Source of the DNA: DTNV01 sp964388435
GTDB taxonomy: Archaea; Micrarchaeota; Micrarchaeia; Norongarragalinales; UBA8480
Assembly: GCA_964388435.1 (NCBI GenBank)
Contig: CAYMAH010000033.1
Location: 1-30,150 of the forward strand
Length of the DNA: 30,150 bases
Direction: 5' to 3'
The notes beneath the pieces are model-generated. The model ran no database searches. It was not told the DNA's origin and saw only the letters and a list, made by a program, of their open reading frames with translations. The position numbers and the translations under genes are program-made. The stretch's first letter is position 1. Every line of letters begins with the position of its first letter. Positions 15,701-23,361 of this stretch are shown one piece after another.

Positions 15701-16068
15701 TCACCGCAGTGAGGGCACACTGAAACTTTCTTTATTTCTTTTAAGCTCGTAGCGTCGCTCATCACCCGACTGCATTTTGAGCAAACGCCTTTCAGCAAAA
15801 GATAAACTGTCTTGGCAAAAGAAACATGAACCACTGGCCTTACAAGTTCTATATGACCAAAATGTCCCCTGCAGGTTTTCATTGAACCACCGCAAGTCTT
15901 GCACTTCAAACTGGGGTCTATCACTCCCAAACGCTGATCAGCTAGCCCTCCCTGAATAGGATACCCATCCTCGTCATAAGTGTCAGGAACCACTATCTTG
16001 GTAACGCTTAACGTTCTCATCTCTTCAGGAGATAAAAAAGAAAAATCAATTTCCTTAATTTTGTTCAT
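12709..16068 (-). CDS. rpoA: RNA polymerase subunit A, fused A'/A''
   Basis: This is the largest subunit of archaeal RNA polymerase, carrying the catalytic magnesium site. Zinc ligands appear at C56, C59, C66 and H69, and further CxxC pairs at 96-99 and 118-121. The active-site motif is NADFDGDEMN (about 415-424). From about residue 801 (GEAVGVVAAQSLGEPGTQMS) the chain is the A'' part: trigger loop region, bridge-helix neighbourhood and C-terminal clamp. Most archaea encode A' and A'' as two genes; here a single 1119-codon frame holds both, with no internal stop or restart. The total is somewhat shorter than A' plus A'' usually add up to. The ATG overlaps the rpoB stop by four bases (ATGA). 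The operon ends here, without the rpl30e/nusA/rps12 genes that often follow. Confidence 0.97.
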   Translation of the reverse strand: MNKIKEIDFSFLSPEEMRTLSVTKIVVPDTYDEDGYPIQGGLADQRLGVIDPSLKCKTCGGSMKTCRGHFGHIELVRPVVHVSFAKTVYLLLKGVCSKCSRVMSDATSLKEIKKVSVCPHCGEKQPQIRFVKPASFYEGDKKLFPNEVRDRLERISDHDLKQLGVSIRPEWLVLTVLFVPPVNVRPSITLESGERSEDDLTHKLVDILRINQRLGENIDSGAPQLIIEDLWELLQYHVTTYFNNETSGIPPARHRSGRQLKTLFQRLKTKEGRFKYNLAGKRVNFSARTIISPNPNLPISVLGVPQSIADELTLPWNVTGWNLEEVKKFIQENPERVSYTISPDGKRRKITPLNIEEILKMITVGWVIERKMKDGDIVLFNRQPSLHRVSILSLKAKIMPGNTFQFNDAITVPFNADFDGDEMNLHLIQEEEAQVEADRLMSVRQNILSPRNGKALIYPGLDFTLGLYLLSSFYSDVDKEEAEDFLSRTSIKKIEGRKFSGNELFSMILPKNLQLNENSLEIKEGQLKKGILSKRAIEKITNAVFKQCGAEECEKFIDNAIQLSIPAFQRFGVSLSLDDYNLTNATMTNIINLYKEGNNQVKELVKKYHEGKLEKIPGKTLKETLEQLILEITENIRNNSFAFIEQGIKHKTLSSFEYNPPLMISAAGKGSSLNVIQIAGLLGQQAVRGKRPISGYKGRLITHFKKGDLGLEARGFVRNSFLEGLTLTQYFFHACGGRDSVVDKGVNPANTGYMQSRLVYALQDLIVAKDLSVRDAQGRVFQFKYGDDALDVPTQKIISYGEAVGVVAAQSLGEPGTQMSLRTFHYAGVASLAQLGFQRLVEIVDARKTPKKPVMEVHLKEAYKSYETVKKIAASIEQVTVEDVAEVVEDFNKKIIELHLASEAMNEKSVSPQELVDKISKDGLTVELKKNIITIKPEAETLKNLRKVTNKIRNIIVRGVEGITKGIIINKNQRYVIATEGSNLEQILKLEEVDPFLTTTNDFMEVLRVLGVEAARNSIIEELQKVLQSQDISVDARHLMLVADAMTFTGEIQSVGRHGLAGGKASVLVRAAFEEVEKHLVKASVEGQKDELTGVTENIFVGNVVPVGTGTVELEMDVE

Positions 16069-19000
16069 TTCAATCTTAACCTCGGAATAATCCCAATGCT
16101 TTTAATCTCGTCAACCAAAAGCCTGAAGGAATAGTTAGTCTCAACCTCTCTTACATCGCTTGAACCGCAAAGAGGACAGTATCTCTTCCCTTTGACATAA
16201 TCCTGAACCGCAAAACTGCCACAGTCGTTGCATATCAACTCAATGCTTCTGTCAGAAGCATCCATCATCCTTTCTTTAATTATGCTGGCAGCTCCAAAAC
16301 CAACAAAGCAATCCTTTTCCATGGCTCCAAGCTTCAAACCTCCCTCTCTTGCCTTGCCTTCTGTCGGCTGCCGGGTAAGCATTTGAACCGGACCCCTACT
16401 TCTAACATGAAGCTTGTCGCTGCTTAAAAAGTGAAGCTTCTCAAAGTAAACAACCCCGCTGAAAATTCTAGCCTTGAAATTCCGCCCGGTTCTCCCATCA
16501 TAAAAAACCTCCTCTCCCGAATAACTAAAGCCGTTCTTCTTTAAAACATCTTCGAAGAAATCCTGCTTTTGAGGTTGAAAAGGAGTTCCATCTTTTACCA
16601 TTCCATCAACGCAAGCGCTCTTTCCCGCAAGAGTTTCAAGAAGGAAAGCCGCAGCCATTCTGGAAGGTATTGCAAGAGGGTTTATAATCAAATCAGGAAT
16701 GATTCCCCTGCTGTTGAAAGGAAGGTTTTCCTGATCCTCAAGCAGAGCATTGATTCCCTTCTGCCCAGCCCTGGTTGAAAGCTTGTCCCCAACATTAAGA
16801 TTAGCGGTTGTCCTAACTTTTACCTGCACAAACCTGTTGCCGGTGTTTTTCTCCCCGACAACCACTCTATCCACGATGCCCGACTCTCCGCTTCTGACAA
16901 GAAGAGAATTTTCCCTCCTGCTTTCAGTTTCAACGTCCAAAACCGCGTTCTCCTTCAAAAACCTCGGAGGAGCGGTTTTTCCTACAAGAACATCATTCCC
17001 CTGAACTTGAACTTCGGTGTAAATAATTCCATTTTCATCAAGCTTAGAATAAGCCTCAGGCCCAAGATAATTCTGGACAAATTCAGGAGGCACTTCAAAC
17101 CGGTCCTTCTGCCCTCCAGCGTATTTTCTTTCTTCTGCAATATAATTCCTGAAAAAAGTGCTTCTGAACAAACCCCTCTGAACACTTGCTTTATTGACAA
17201 CCATCCCGTCGTCCATATTGAAACCTTCATAGCATAAAATAGCCACTATCACATTCTGGCCCTGAGCCCTCCTCCACAACTGCATCTTATCGTAAACCCA
17301 GGTTGAAACAAGCGGTTTTTGCGGGTAGTGCAGAACATGCGCGTTGGTGTCCAATCTTAAATTAAAATTAGACTGATAAACCCCTAAACTCTGATTCAGG
17401 TGCTTCAAAGCCATCAAAATTCTAGGAGAGGATATATACTCAATAAAGGGAAGAAGATTCGAATCAAGGCTTAAAACAAAAGCAGGATCAATTTCAAGAT
17501 GAGTGTGCTCGGAAATCAAATCCTTCTCGTTCAAAGATATAAAAGCGTTCTCCTCCTCCTCTGCATCCAAATATTCTATAAAACCGTTTGAAATCATTTC
17601 ACTCCAACTAAGCTGTTTCAACTTATCTTTTGACGGCGCCTTCCCTCCCTCAACAACAAAAACAGGCCTCAACAGTCTTCCAGGATCAGAATTAATGAAA
17701 ACTTCTCCACTCTTCTCAAAGAAAGCCATGCTTACCTCCTTGTTCAACTCGCCTCTTCTTCTCTTATCTCTTAAAATCTTTACAAGCTTAACCCCGTCCT
17801 CTGAAAACCCGGCGAATCTGCCGTTAATGAAAACGCTTATTTTATCCTGTTTTAAAGAAGTCAACCCCTTCAAAGCCTGCTCAATCTCCTCCTCATCAGT
17901 TCCAATGCTAATCGCCGCTCCAAGACTTAAAGTCTTAACCAAACCCGCGTCAGGACCTTCCGGACTCTCATTGGGGTCAAACCTCCCGAAATGCGTTCCA
18001 TTCAAATCCCTAACCTTATGGCTAGGGTGCTTCTTAGCCAAACTAGAAACCACTTTTCTCATTGTGCTGATTCTTGAAAGAAAGTTAGTGTTGTCAAGGG
18101 GTTGACAAACACCAGTCCTGCCTCCAACCCAATTGCCAGTTCCCATCGCTGATTTAATCTTATTGCTCATCAAATCAGGCCTTATCAAAGTAGAAAGAGA
18201 CAATTTTCTTCCCCTGACATTGCTCCTCTCAAGCTGATAGGTTAAATCCTTTACGAGAAACTGGAAAGAGTGCTTGAAAAGCTCTTCAAGCAAAACCCCG
18301 CTTACTTTTAATCTTTTATTTGAATAATGATCGCGATCATCGCTTTTTCTCTTTTTGTAAGCAACCAGAATGGTTTTTTCAACCATCTTGCATAAGTAAT
18401 AAGATTTAAGAATTCTTGAAGGCTCGTCCACCCCTATGTGTGGGAAAAGGTAATGATCAAGCAAAAGCTCGGCCCTTTTAATCTGATACTGCAACGGCTG
18501 TCCCGGAGCAACCCTCTTGCCGATGATTTCAAGCGACTGCTCCCTTGAAAGCTTTTCAAAACCCTCCAAATTCAAAAGAATGTCATTTCTAATTATAAGT
18601 TCTTCAGAAAAGGAATTAATAATGCTTTTAACTTCAACCATTCCAAGCGCTTTCAACACAAGAGTCAGGTCAATTATCTTACTGAAGCTCGGCATGCTCA
18701 CGCCCATCTTGCCCTCCTCGCTTCTGAAAACAGTGCACTTAGCTCTGAAACCCGATCTTGTCGAAAAAACCTTGGCTTCAACTCCATTCTTATCCTTGTC
18801 CCTTGAAACCATAATTCTATTAGGAGCCAAATCTTCAACGCTTACAATCGCTTTTTCAATCCCATTTATAATAAAATAACCACCAGGATCCAAATAGTCC
18901 TCTCCAAGCTCCTTCAACTCCTCGTCAGTCTTGCCGTAAAGCCAACACAACTTGCTCTTTACCATGACAGGTAAGTCTCCGATATAAACATCTTCTATTC

Positions 19001-19301
19001 TCTTCTCTACTCCGTCAATAATCTTAACCATTTCAACCCAAACCTGGGCGGAGTAAGTCAAATCTCTAAGCCTAGCCTCCATAGGATAAAGAGGACTTCT
19101 TGAATTGTCAGCTTCAACAACGTAAGGCTTTTCAACCCAAATCTTGCCCAACTTGACAGTCAACCCCTCCACTTCGGGCTGAATCGCAAGCTGCTCGTCT
19201 ATTATCTTCTGCAACTTCTGGTCGACAAACTTATTATAAGAATCTATGAACTGCTTTGATAAAGAGTTCTCGTTCAAAAAAGCCTCCAGCGCTTCAATCA
19301 T
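16065..19301 (-). CDS. rpoB: RNA polymerase subunit B (single chain)
   Basis: This is the second-largest RNA polymerase subunit, unsplit, with 1078 residues against the usual 1110-1150. Recognisable blocks include DYLDPGGYFIINGIEKAIV in the N-terminal lobe, GRTGVCQPLDNTNFLSRIS, and HFGRFDPNESPEGPDAGLV. EGFNMDDGMVVNK and GDKLSTRAGQKGI follow near the active site, then GAMEKDCFVGFGA. A C-terminal zinc site has CNDC at 1024-1027 and CPLC at 1042-1045. The sequence ends SIGIIPRLRLK, as expected. In methanogens and halophiles this subunit is split into B'' and B'; it is not split here. It overlaps rpoH by four bases upstream and rpoA by four bases downstream, so the three are one translationally coupled operon. 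Confidence 0.97.
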   Translation of the reverse strand: MIEALEAFLNENSLSKQFIDSYNKFVDQKLQKIIDEQLAIQPEVEGLTVKLGKIWVEKPYVVEADNSRSPLYPMEARLRDLTYSAQVWVEMVKIIDGVEKRIEDVYIGDLPVMVKSKLCWLYGKTDEELKELGEDYLDPGGYFIINGIEKAIVSVEDLAPNRIMVSRDKDKNGVEAKVFSTRSGFRAKCTVFRSEEGKMGVSMPSFSKIIDLTLVLKALGMVEVKSIINSFSEELIIRNDILLNLEGFEKLSREQSLEIIGKRVAPGQPLQYQIKRAELLLDHYLFPHIGVDEPSRILKSYYLCKMVEKTILVAYKKRKSDDRDHYSNKRLKVSGVLLEELFKHSFQFLVKDLTYQLERSNVRGRKLSLSTLIRPDLMSNKIKSAMGTGNWVGGRTGVCQPLDNTNFLSRISTMRKVVSSLAKKHPSHKVRDLNGTHFGRFDPNESPEGPDAGLVKTLSLGAAISIGTDEEEIEQALKGLTSLKQDKISVFINGRFAGFSEDGVKLVKILRDKRRRGELNKEVSMAFFEKSGEVFINSDPGRLLRPVFVVEGGKAPSKDKLKQLSWSEMISNGFIEYLDAEEEENAFISLNEKDLISEHTHLEIDPAFVLSLDSNLLPFIEYISSPRILMALKHLNQSLGVYQSNFNLRLDTNAHVLHYPQKPLVSTWVYDKMQLWRRAQGQNVIVAILCYEGFNMDDGMVVNKASVQRGLFRSTFFRNYIAEERKYAGGQKDRFEVPPEFVQNYLGPEAYSKLDENGIIYTEVQVQGNDVLVGKTAPPRFLKENAVLDVETESRRENSLLVRSGESGIVDRVVVGEKNTGNRFVQVKVRTTANLNVGDKLSTRAGQKGINALLEDQENLPFNSRGIIPDLIINPLAIPSRMAAAFLLETLAGKSACVDGMVKDGTPFQPQKQDFFEDVLKKNGFSYSGEEVFYDGRTGRNFKARIFSGVVYFEKLHFLSSDKLHVRSRGPVQMLTRQPTEGKAREGGLKLGAMEKDCFVGFGAASIIKERMMDASDRSIELICNDCGSFAVQDYVKGKRYCPLCGSSDVREVETNYSFRLLVDEIKSIGIIPRLRLK

Positions 19302-19534
19302 TCAACAATCAACCTGAAAAATTCCTCTTCTTTCCCAGTAACCTTGCTTTGCCTGTAAAACTTTACCACCTGTCCCACGCTAAAACTTAAATCCTTGATG
19401 CCGGGATCCTGCTTTCTTATAAGTGGAAGCTTGCTTTTGGTAATCCCCCTTTCAGACAGTTTTTTAAGATCCTCATCAGAAGCGAGCTCCGCTCTTGGAA
19501 CGAGGTAATGAACAGTGGAATGGGGGTTACTCAT
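19298..19534 (-). CDS. rpoH: RNA polymerase subunit H
   Basis: This 78-residue subunit is homologous to the C-terminal domain of eukaryotic Rpb5 and sits at the downstream DNA jaw. The sequence carries the family pattern LVPRAELASDEDLKKL, then LPLIRKQDPGIKDLSFSVGQVVKFYR, ending EEEFFRLIVE. Its stop overlaps the rpoB start (ATGA-type), which is the conserved archaeal order rpoH-rpoB-rpoA. GTGAT lies 8 bases before the ATG, and a TATA box is 45 bases upstream. Confidence 0.96.
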   Translation of the reverse strand: MSNPHSTVHYLVPRAELASDEDLKKLSERGITKSKLPLIRKQDPGIKDLSFSVGQVVKFYRQSKVTGKEEEFFRLIVE

Positions 19535-19578
19535 TTAGAAAAATCACGATTAAACAAAGCAAAGCAAAACAAATTTAC

Positions 19579-19586
19579 TTTATAAA
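19579..19586 (-). promoter_or_regulatory. TATA box of the rpoH-rpoB-rpoA operon
   Basis: TTTATAAA on the minus strand lies 45 bases before the rpoH ATG, predicting a leader of about 20 bases that would contain the GTGAT ribosome binding site. Confidence 0.6.
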
Positions 19587-19638
19587 CAAAAAAACATAAA
19601 AACCTTTTGATTGAACTTAAAATTGAAAAAAATGAAAT

Positions 19639-19947
19639 TCAAGTAAAAATAGAACCAAAACCTTCTATTGCGTTCTGCTCCTGCTCGTTTATTTTCTTCA
19701 AAATCCTCTCCCTCTCTTCTCCTCCTACTTCAACCCCGTTTATTTCCGCCAGTTTTTTAGAGAGTTTAATCCCGATTTCCTCATCGGTTTTAAAATAAAC
19801 ATAAGCGCCTTCCCTCTCACTTATAGAACCTCCGTCCTTTAAGGTGTAACCCACCCTGGCAAAAGAATTATCGGCGTAAGGGTCTGAAGTTAAAACCCTG
19901 TTTAAGTCCTTAGACTTGCTTTTTTCAAAATAAAACAAAAAATCCAT
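19639..19947 (-). CDS. Conserved-looking small hypothetical protein
   Basis: This 102-residue protein has mixed alpha/beta character, no membrane helix and no recognised motif. It begins MDFLFYFEKSKSKDLNRVL, has a central GAYVYFKTDEEIGIKLSKKL, and ends in a charged helix followed by NAIEGFGSIFT. A ribosome binding site (GGTGA, 8 bases before the ATG) overlaps the end of the upstream glycosyltransferase, whose stop lies 9 bases before this start, so the two should be co-translated. The even composition and good ribosome binding site make it a real gene. I do not know its function. Confidence 0.8.
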   Translation of the reverse strand: MDFLFYFEKSKSKDLNRVLTSDPYADNSFARVGYTLKDGGSISEREGAYVYFKTDEEIGIKLSKKLAEINGVEVGGEERERILKKINEQEQNAIEGFGSIFT

Positions 19948-19955
19948 TCATTTTT

Positions 19956-21101
19956 TCACCTTAAAATCCCCCTGTACATCATTTCATATCCTTTGGCAGC
20001 ATTGTCCCAGTTGAAAACCTTTTCAGCCTTCCTTCTTCCGTTTAAACCCATTTGTTTCTTTTTCCTTTCATCGCTTAAAATGTTTTCGATTTCATCCTTT
20101 AATTGAGCGACATTTTTCGGCTCGAATAAAAGCCCATTTTTATCATCTATAATTTCAGGTATTCCCCCAACCCTGCTTCCAATGACTGGCTTTCCACTCG
20201 CCATGGCTTCAACCAAAACCATTCCAAAAGGCTCGTAAAGCGAGGGGAGAACAAAAACATCGCTCATTGCGTAAAGCTCGTTCATTCTTTTCTCAATTCC
20301 AGCGCTCCAAATCACCCTGGCCTTTTTTTGCAATCCCTTCTTCTCAATTAACCTCTTAAGGTTTTTTTCTTCGGGACCATGCCCGAAAATAACAAGATTG
20401 AAATCATCATTCAAATCATCAAACGCTTTCACAAGCTGATCCAAACCTTTCTGCTTCACCAATCTAGCCACGCTTAAAACAACCTTGCCTTTGATGTGAA
20501 GCTCCTTTTTCAGCTTTTCTCCCTTAACTTTAGTGTTGAAAAAATTCAAATCAACACCGTTATAGATAACTCTGCTTTTATGCCACATTTTTCTCGGAAC
20601 GGTTGTTTCAAGAGTGTTCCTGCTAACCGCGGCTATCCTGTCGCACTCGCGCATTATTCTCACTCCAATCAAATCGTCATAAGCCTGACCAAGAAGATTG
20701 GTAATAAAATCAATCCCACTCACCCTGGCGTTGTGAAGGGTCAACCCGAAATTAACATTATACTCCGTTCTAAGGTTTTTAAAATCAAGAAAAGAGTAAA
20801 AAAAACGGTTGTGAATATGAATAATATCAGTCTTGGCAGCCTCCTCTTTAATATCTCTCAAAAGAAATGGAGGGACTGGAACTGGAGGCGGCAATGGATA
20901 GGGAAGGCTTTTAAAAACCCATCCCTCGCTTCTTATAACTCTAACCCCTTCAATCAATTCTTCCCTGGCAGTTCCAGGAAGCCTTGAAGTCAAAACAGTT
21001 ACCTCGTGTTTTTTGGCAAGCCTCCTGCTGACCTCGAAAACATGCTTTTCAGTCCCTCCGGAGTAGGGAGGGTAGAAAAGGTTCAACATCAAGAAGCGCA
21101 T
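19956..21101 (-). CDS. GT4-family glycosyltransferase
   Basis: This 381-residue GT-B fold retaining glycosyltransferase transfers a sugar from a nucleotide donor. The N-terminal acceptor domain starts LNLFYPPYSGGTEKHVFEV, with the glycine loop typical of GT4. The C-terminal donor domain carries SVARLVKQKGLDQLVKAF and then SLYEPFGMVLVEAMASGKP, the EX7E catalytic/donor motif, followed by GGIPEII. No membrane helix is seen. The acceptor cannot be told; lipid-linked glycans for N-glycosylation of the sequon-rich surface proteins in this window, or a glycolipid, are possible. It is upstream of, and probably coupled to, the small hypothetical gene, and divergent from the methyltransferase at 21185. 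Confidence 0.92.
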   Translation of the reverse strand: MRFLMLNLFYPPYSGGTEKHVFEVSRRLAKKHEVTVLTSRLPGTAREELIEGVRVIRSEGWVFKSLPYPLPPPVPVPPFLLRDIKEEAAKTDIIHIHNRFFYSFLDFKNLRTEYNVNFGLTLHNARVSGIDFITNLLGQAYDDLIGVRIMRECDRIAAVSRNTLETTVPRKMWHKSRVIYNGVDLNFFNTKVKGEKLKKELHIKGKVVLSVARLVKQKGLDQLVKAFDDLNDDFNLVIFGHGPEEKNLKRLIEKKGLQKKARVIWSAGIEKRMNELYAMSDVFVLPSLYEPFGMVLVEAMASGKPVIGSRVGGIPEIIDDKNGLLFEPKNVAQLKDEIENILSDERKKKQMGLNGRRKAEKVFNWDNAAKGYEMMYRGILR

Positions 21102-21184
21102 GGTTTAAGAAAAAGAATGAAAAAATAAAAACCCTTCCCTTTAAAACAAAACAAATAATAATTAAAAAAAACTTTAAAATTACA

Positions 21185-21787
21185 ATGCCCTCTTACTACA
21201 AACTTATCGAAGGAACCATTGAAATTGACGGAGTTAGAATGCACCAGACTAAAAACAAAAACCCCTGGACAGACAGCACTGACAAAGTGAAAGTTTTAAA
21301 CCCTACGCCGCACTCTAAAGTTTTAGACATCTGTACTGGGCTGGGCTACACAGCAATACTTGAAGCAAAAACAGGCTGCAGGGTTGAAACCATTGAACTG
21401 GACAAGGAGGTTTTGAAAATGATGAAGCAAAACCCTCTTTCAAAAGACCTTTTCAACAACCCTTTGATAAAAATAATCAACGCAGACGCCTTCTTTGAAG
21501 TTAAAAAAATGAAAAGCGATTCCTTTGATTTCATAATGCACGACCCGCCCAGATTCTCGTTCGCAGGAGAGTTATACTCACTTGAGTTTTATAGGGATTT
21601 GTTCAGAATTCTAAAACAGAATGGAAGAATGTTCCACTATCTCGGAAACCCTAAGGGAGACACTCTGAAAAAAGGAGTTAAAAGAAGATTGGAAGAAGCG
21701 GGTTTTGAAAAATTAAAATGGGTTGAAAACTGCAAGGGCTTTCTTGCATTTAAATCTGAAAACAAGGCGATAAAAGATGAATTTTGA
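21185..21787 (+). CDS. SAM-dependent methyltransferase, archaeal COG2521-like
   Basis: The protein has 200 residues. Motif I is VLDICTGLGYTAILEA, the strand-2 acidic residue lies in ETIELDKEV, and motif IV is IMHDPPRFSFAGELYSLEF, with a DPP core like that of N-methyltransferases. The motif set and length match what I recall of a group of predicted archaeal methyltransferases (COG2521). That assignment is from memory of the family, and the substrate is unknown. A TATA-like A/T tract lies about 30 bases upstream. The stop TGA overlaps the TTG start of the zinc-ribbon gene that follows (TTGA), so the pair is coupled. Confidence 0.85.
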   Translation: MPSYYKLIEGTIEIDGVRMHQTKNKNPWTDSTDKVKVLNPTPHSKVLDICTGLGYTAILEAKTGCRVETIELDKEVLKMMKQNPLSKDLFNNPLIKIINADAFFEVKKMKSDSFDFIMHDPPRFSFAGELYSLEFYRDLFRILKQNGRMFHYLGNPKGDTLKKGVKRRLEEAGFEKLKWVENCKGFLAFKSENKAIKDEF

Positions 21788-22014
21788 AGGAAGGCAAGAT
21801 TTGCGGCGCGTGCAACAAGGGAAAGCTTCACGCTTTCAAGGACGAGATAGCTGAAGGAGTTTACGTGGATGCGTACAAGTGCGATTACGCCCATGTAAGC
21901 TACGAAAAGGAGGTTATGGAAAAAATCGAAACCAGGAAGAGCACTAACAGTAGAAAGGTGTCAAAAATTAAAACCGATTGGGATTGTCTACCGATAGAGA
22001 AAAAGTTCGGCTAA
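21784..22014 (+). CDS. Degenerate zinc-ribbon small protein
   Basis: The protein has 76 residues. An N-terminal CGAC (C7, C10) and the block VYVDAYKCDYAHVSYEKEV match the two-knuckle zinc ribbon common in small archaeal regulators (CxxC...YxCxxCGHVSF). The second knuckle here keeps only C33; the fourth ligand position is Ala36, followed by His37. The start is a TTG overlapping the stop of the methyltransferase (TTGA). A lysine-rich tail ends at FG. It may bind metal with His or not at all. Its partner may be the upstream methyltransferase. Confidence 0.7.
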   Translation: MKEGKICGACNKGKLHAFKDEIAEGVYVDAYKCDYAHVSYEKEVMEKIETRKSTNSRKVSKIKTDWDCLPIEKKFG

Positions 22015-22030
22015 AGACTCTTATTTTTTT

Positions 22031-22111
22031 ATTTCTATAGGTTTTTTTGTTGCTTTTCAATATTTCTATTTTTATCGAAATATATATAAATATTTAAAAA
22101 TAAAATAGAAA
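22031..22111 (+). promoter_or_regulatory. Promoter with TTTCTAT repeats upstream of the AbiE-like pair
   Basis: A strong TATA tract (about 22080-22092) lies 20-33 bases before the ATG at 22113, so the message is probably leaderless or nearly so. ATTTCTAT occurs at 22031-22038 and 22062-22069, and its reverse complement ATAGAAA at 22105-22111. The last two flank the TATA box as an imperfect inverted repeat (about 11 of 13 bases). Such spacing suits autorepression by the wHTH protein encoded next. Confidence 0.55.
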
Positions 22112-22112
22112 C

Positions 22113-22715
22113 ATGAAAAAAGAGGAGGTTTTGTACAGAACTATTGCTGAAGAATACCTGAAAAAAACAAACAGGTTCACTCAGCTTGGCTTGTCAAAAG
22201 AGTTGAACGTTTCTATAAGCACTGTTAATAATGCGGTAAAAAACCTTCAGAGGATTAACGCGGTTAGAATAAAAAAAAGGTCGTTTTTTGTAACCGCTTT
22301 TGACAGGCTTATGATGTTCTGGGCAACTCACAGAAACCTGAAAAAGGACATTATCTATTCAACAAGAAGCGAGTTGAGCGTGAAGGAGATTGAGGGAAGC
22401 ATGCCGCCGCAGGTTTTGTTCACTGCTTACAGCGCGTATAGAATGATTTTAAACGACGCCCCCGCGGATTATAGCGAGGCGTATGTCTACGCTTCTGAAG
22501 ATGTATTGAAAGAGATAAAAAGGCGGTTTCCTCAAAAGCAAGGTTCTCCGAATGTAATCGTTTTAAAGCCAGACTATAAAATGGAGGAAAACGCTGAAAA
22601 AATGAAAGGGCGCGTTTCACTACCACAGGTGTTCGTAGATCTTTGGAACATTAGCACGTGGTATGCCAAAGAGTATTCTGACGCGCTTGAGAAAAAAATC
22701 ATGGGTGGCGAATAA
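22113..22715 (+). CDS. Winged-helix regulator, AbiEi-like antitoxin
   Basis: The protein has 200 residues. The N-terminal winged helix-turn-helix (about 18-62) reads TQLGLSKELNVSISTVNNAVKNL. It is followed by a domain with FDRLMMFWATHRNL, then AYRMILNDAPADY, AYVYAS and VIVLKPDY, and ends VSLPQVFVDLWNISTWYAKEY. This arrangement, directly upstream of an MNT-type nucleotidyltransferase, is that of AbiEi-type antitoxin/transcriptional regulators. The stop overlaps the next ATG (TAATG), so the two are translationally coupled. The family call is from architecture and context. A plain wHTH regulator of the transferase is the alternative. Confidence 0.75.
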   Translation: MKKEEVLYRTIAEEYLKKTNRFTQLGLSKELNVSISTVNNAVKNLQRINAVRIKKRSFFVTAFDRLMMFWATHRNLKKDIIYSTRSELSVKEIEGSMPPQVLFTAYSAYRMILNDAPADYSEAYVYASEDVLKEIKRRFPQKQGSPNVIVLKPDYKMEENAEKMKGRVSLPQVFVDLWNISTWYAKEYSDALEKKIMGGE

Positions 22716-23350
22716 TGAAAAACGAGTTTTGGAACAGTGAGTTGACTGAAAAAAGCTGGGAGAAGCTCGTAGAGCTTAGAAAGGAAGTTGACTTCATTCT
22801 TATAGGCGGTTGGGCGGTTTACTTGTACACAAAGCTTCATAAGTCAAAGGACATTGACATTATAGTAGATTACTCAAATCTAAGGGTTTTATCCTCCAAA
22901 TACGATATTGTAAAAAACGACGGTTTGAAAAAGTATGAAATCAAACTAGAACAATTTGACATCGAAATCTACCTTCCAGGATACTCTAGATTGAAGCCTC
23001 GGCCCGAAGACATTCTTAAAAGCCTAAAAACCAGCGTGGGCGGTTTCAGTGTTCCAACCCCTGAAGCGCTGATTTTCTTAAAACTTGAAGCACTGGAGCA
23101 GAGAAAAGGAAGCATCAAGGGAGGCAAGGATGAGATTGACGTTCTAGGAATGCTGTTTTATTCCAATCTTGACTTGAACATTTTGAAAAAGCTTTTTGAA
23201 GATTATAACTCGATTTCACACGCAACGCTTTTGCATGATGTTTTGACGGGTTTTGACAAGAGCCTTGTTTCCTACTTAAACTTGAACGAAAAAACGTTTT
23301 CAGATTTGAAGAGAACTCATGTTGCAAAAATGAGAGAGGTTTTCAAGTGA
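22715..23350 (+). CDS. MNT-fold nucleotidyltransferase, AbiEii-like toxin
   Basis: This 211-residue protein belongs to the DNA polymerase beta-like nucleotidyltransferases. The fingerprint is complete: LIGGWAVYLYTKL (Gly31-Gly32), then KDIDIIVD with Asp46 and Asp48, and FDIEIY with Asp82 as the third metal ligand. The C-terminal half is helical and resembles the substrate-binding half of AbiEii/JHP933-type proteins (PTPEALIFLKLEAL). AbiEii toxins add nucleotides to tRNA ends and arrest growth. The target here is unknown. It is coupled to the wHTH gene upstream and convergent with hypF, 11 bases away. Confidence 0.82.
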   Translation: MKNEFWNSELTEKSWEKLVELRKEVDFILIGGWAVYLYTKLHKSKDIDIIVDYSNLRVLSSKYDIVKNDGLKKYEIKLEQFDIEIYLPGYSRLKPRPEDILKSLKTSVGGFSVPTPEALIFLKLEALEQRKGSIKGGKDEIDVLGMLFYSNLDLNILKKLFEDYNSISHATLLHDVLTGFDKSLVSYLNLNEKTFSDLKRTHVAKMREVFK

Positions 23351-23361
23351 GTGTTGATGGA

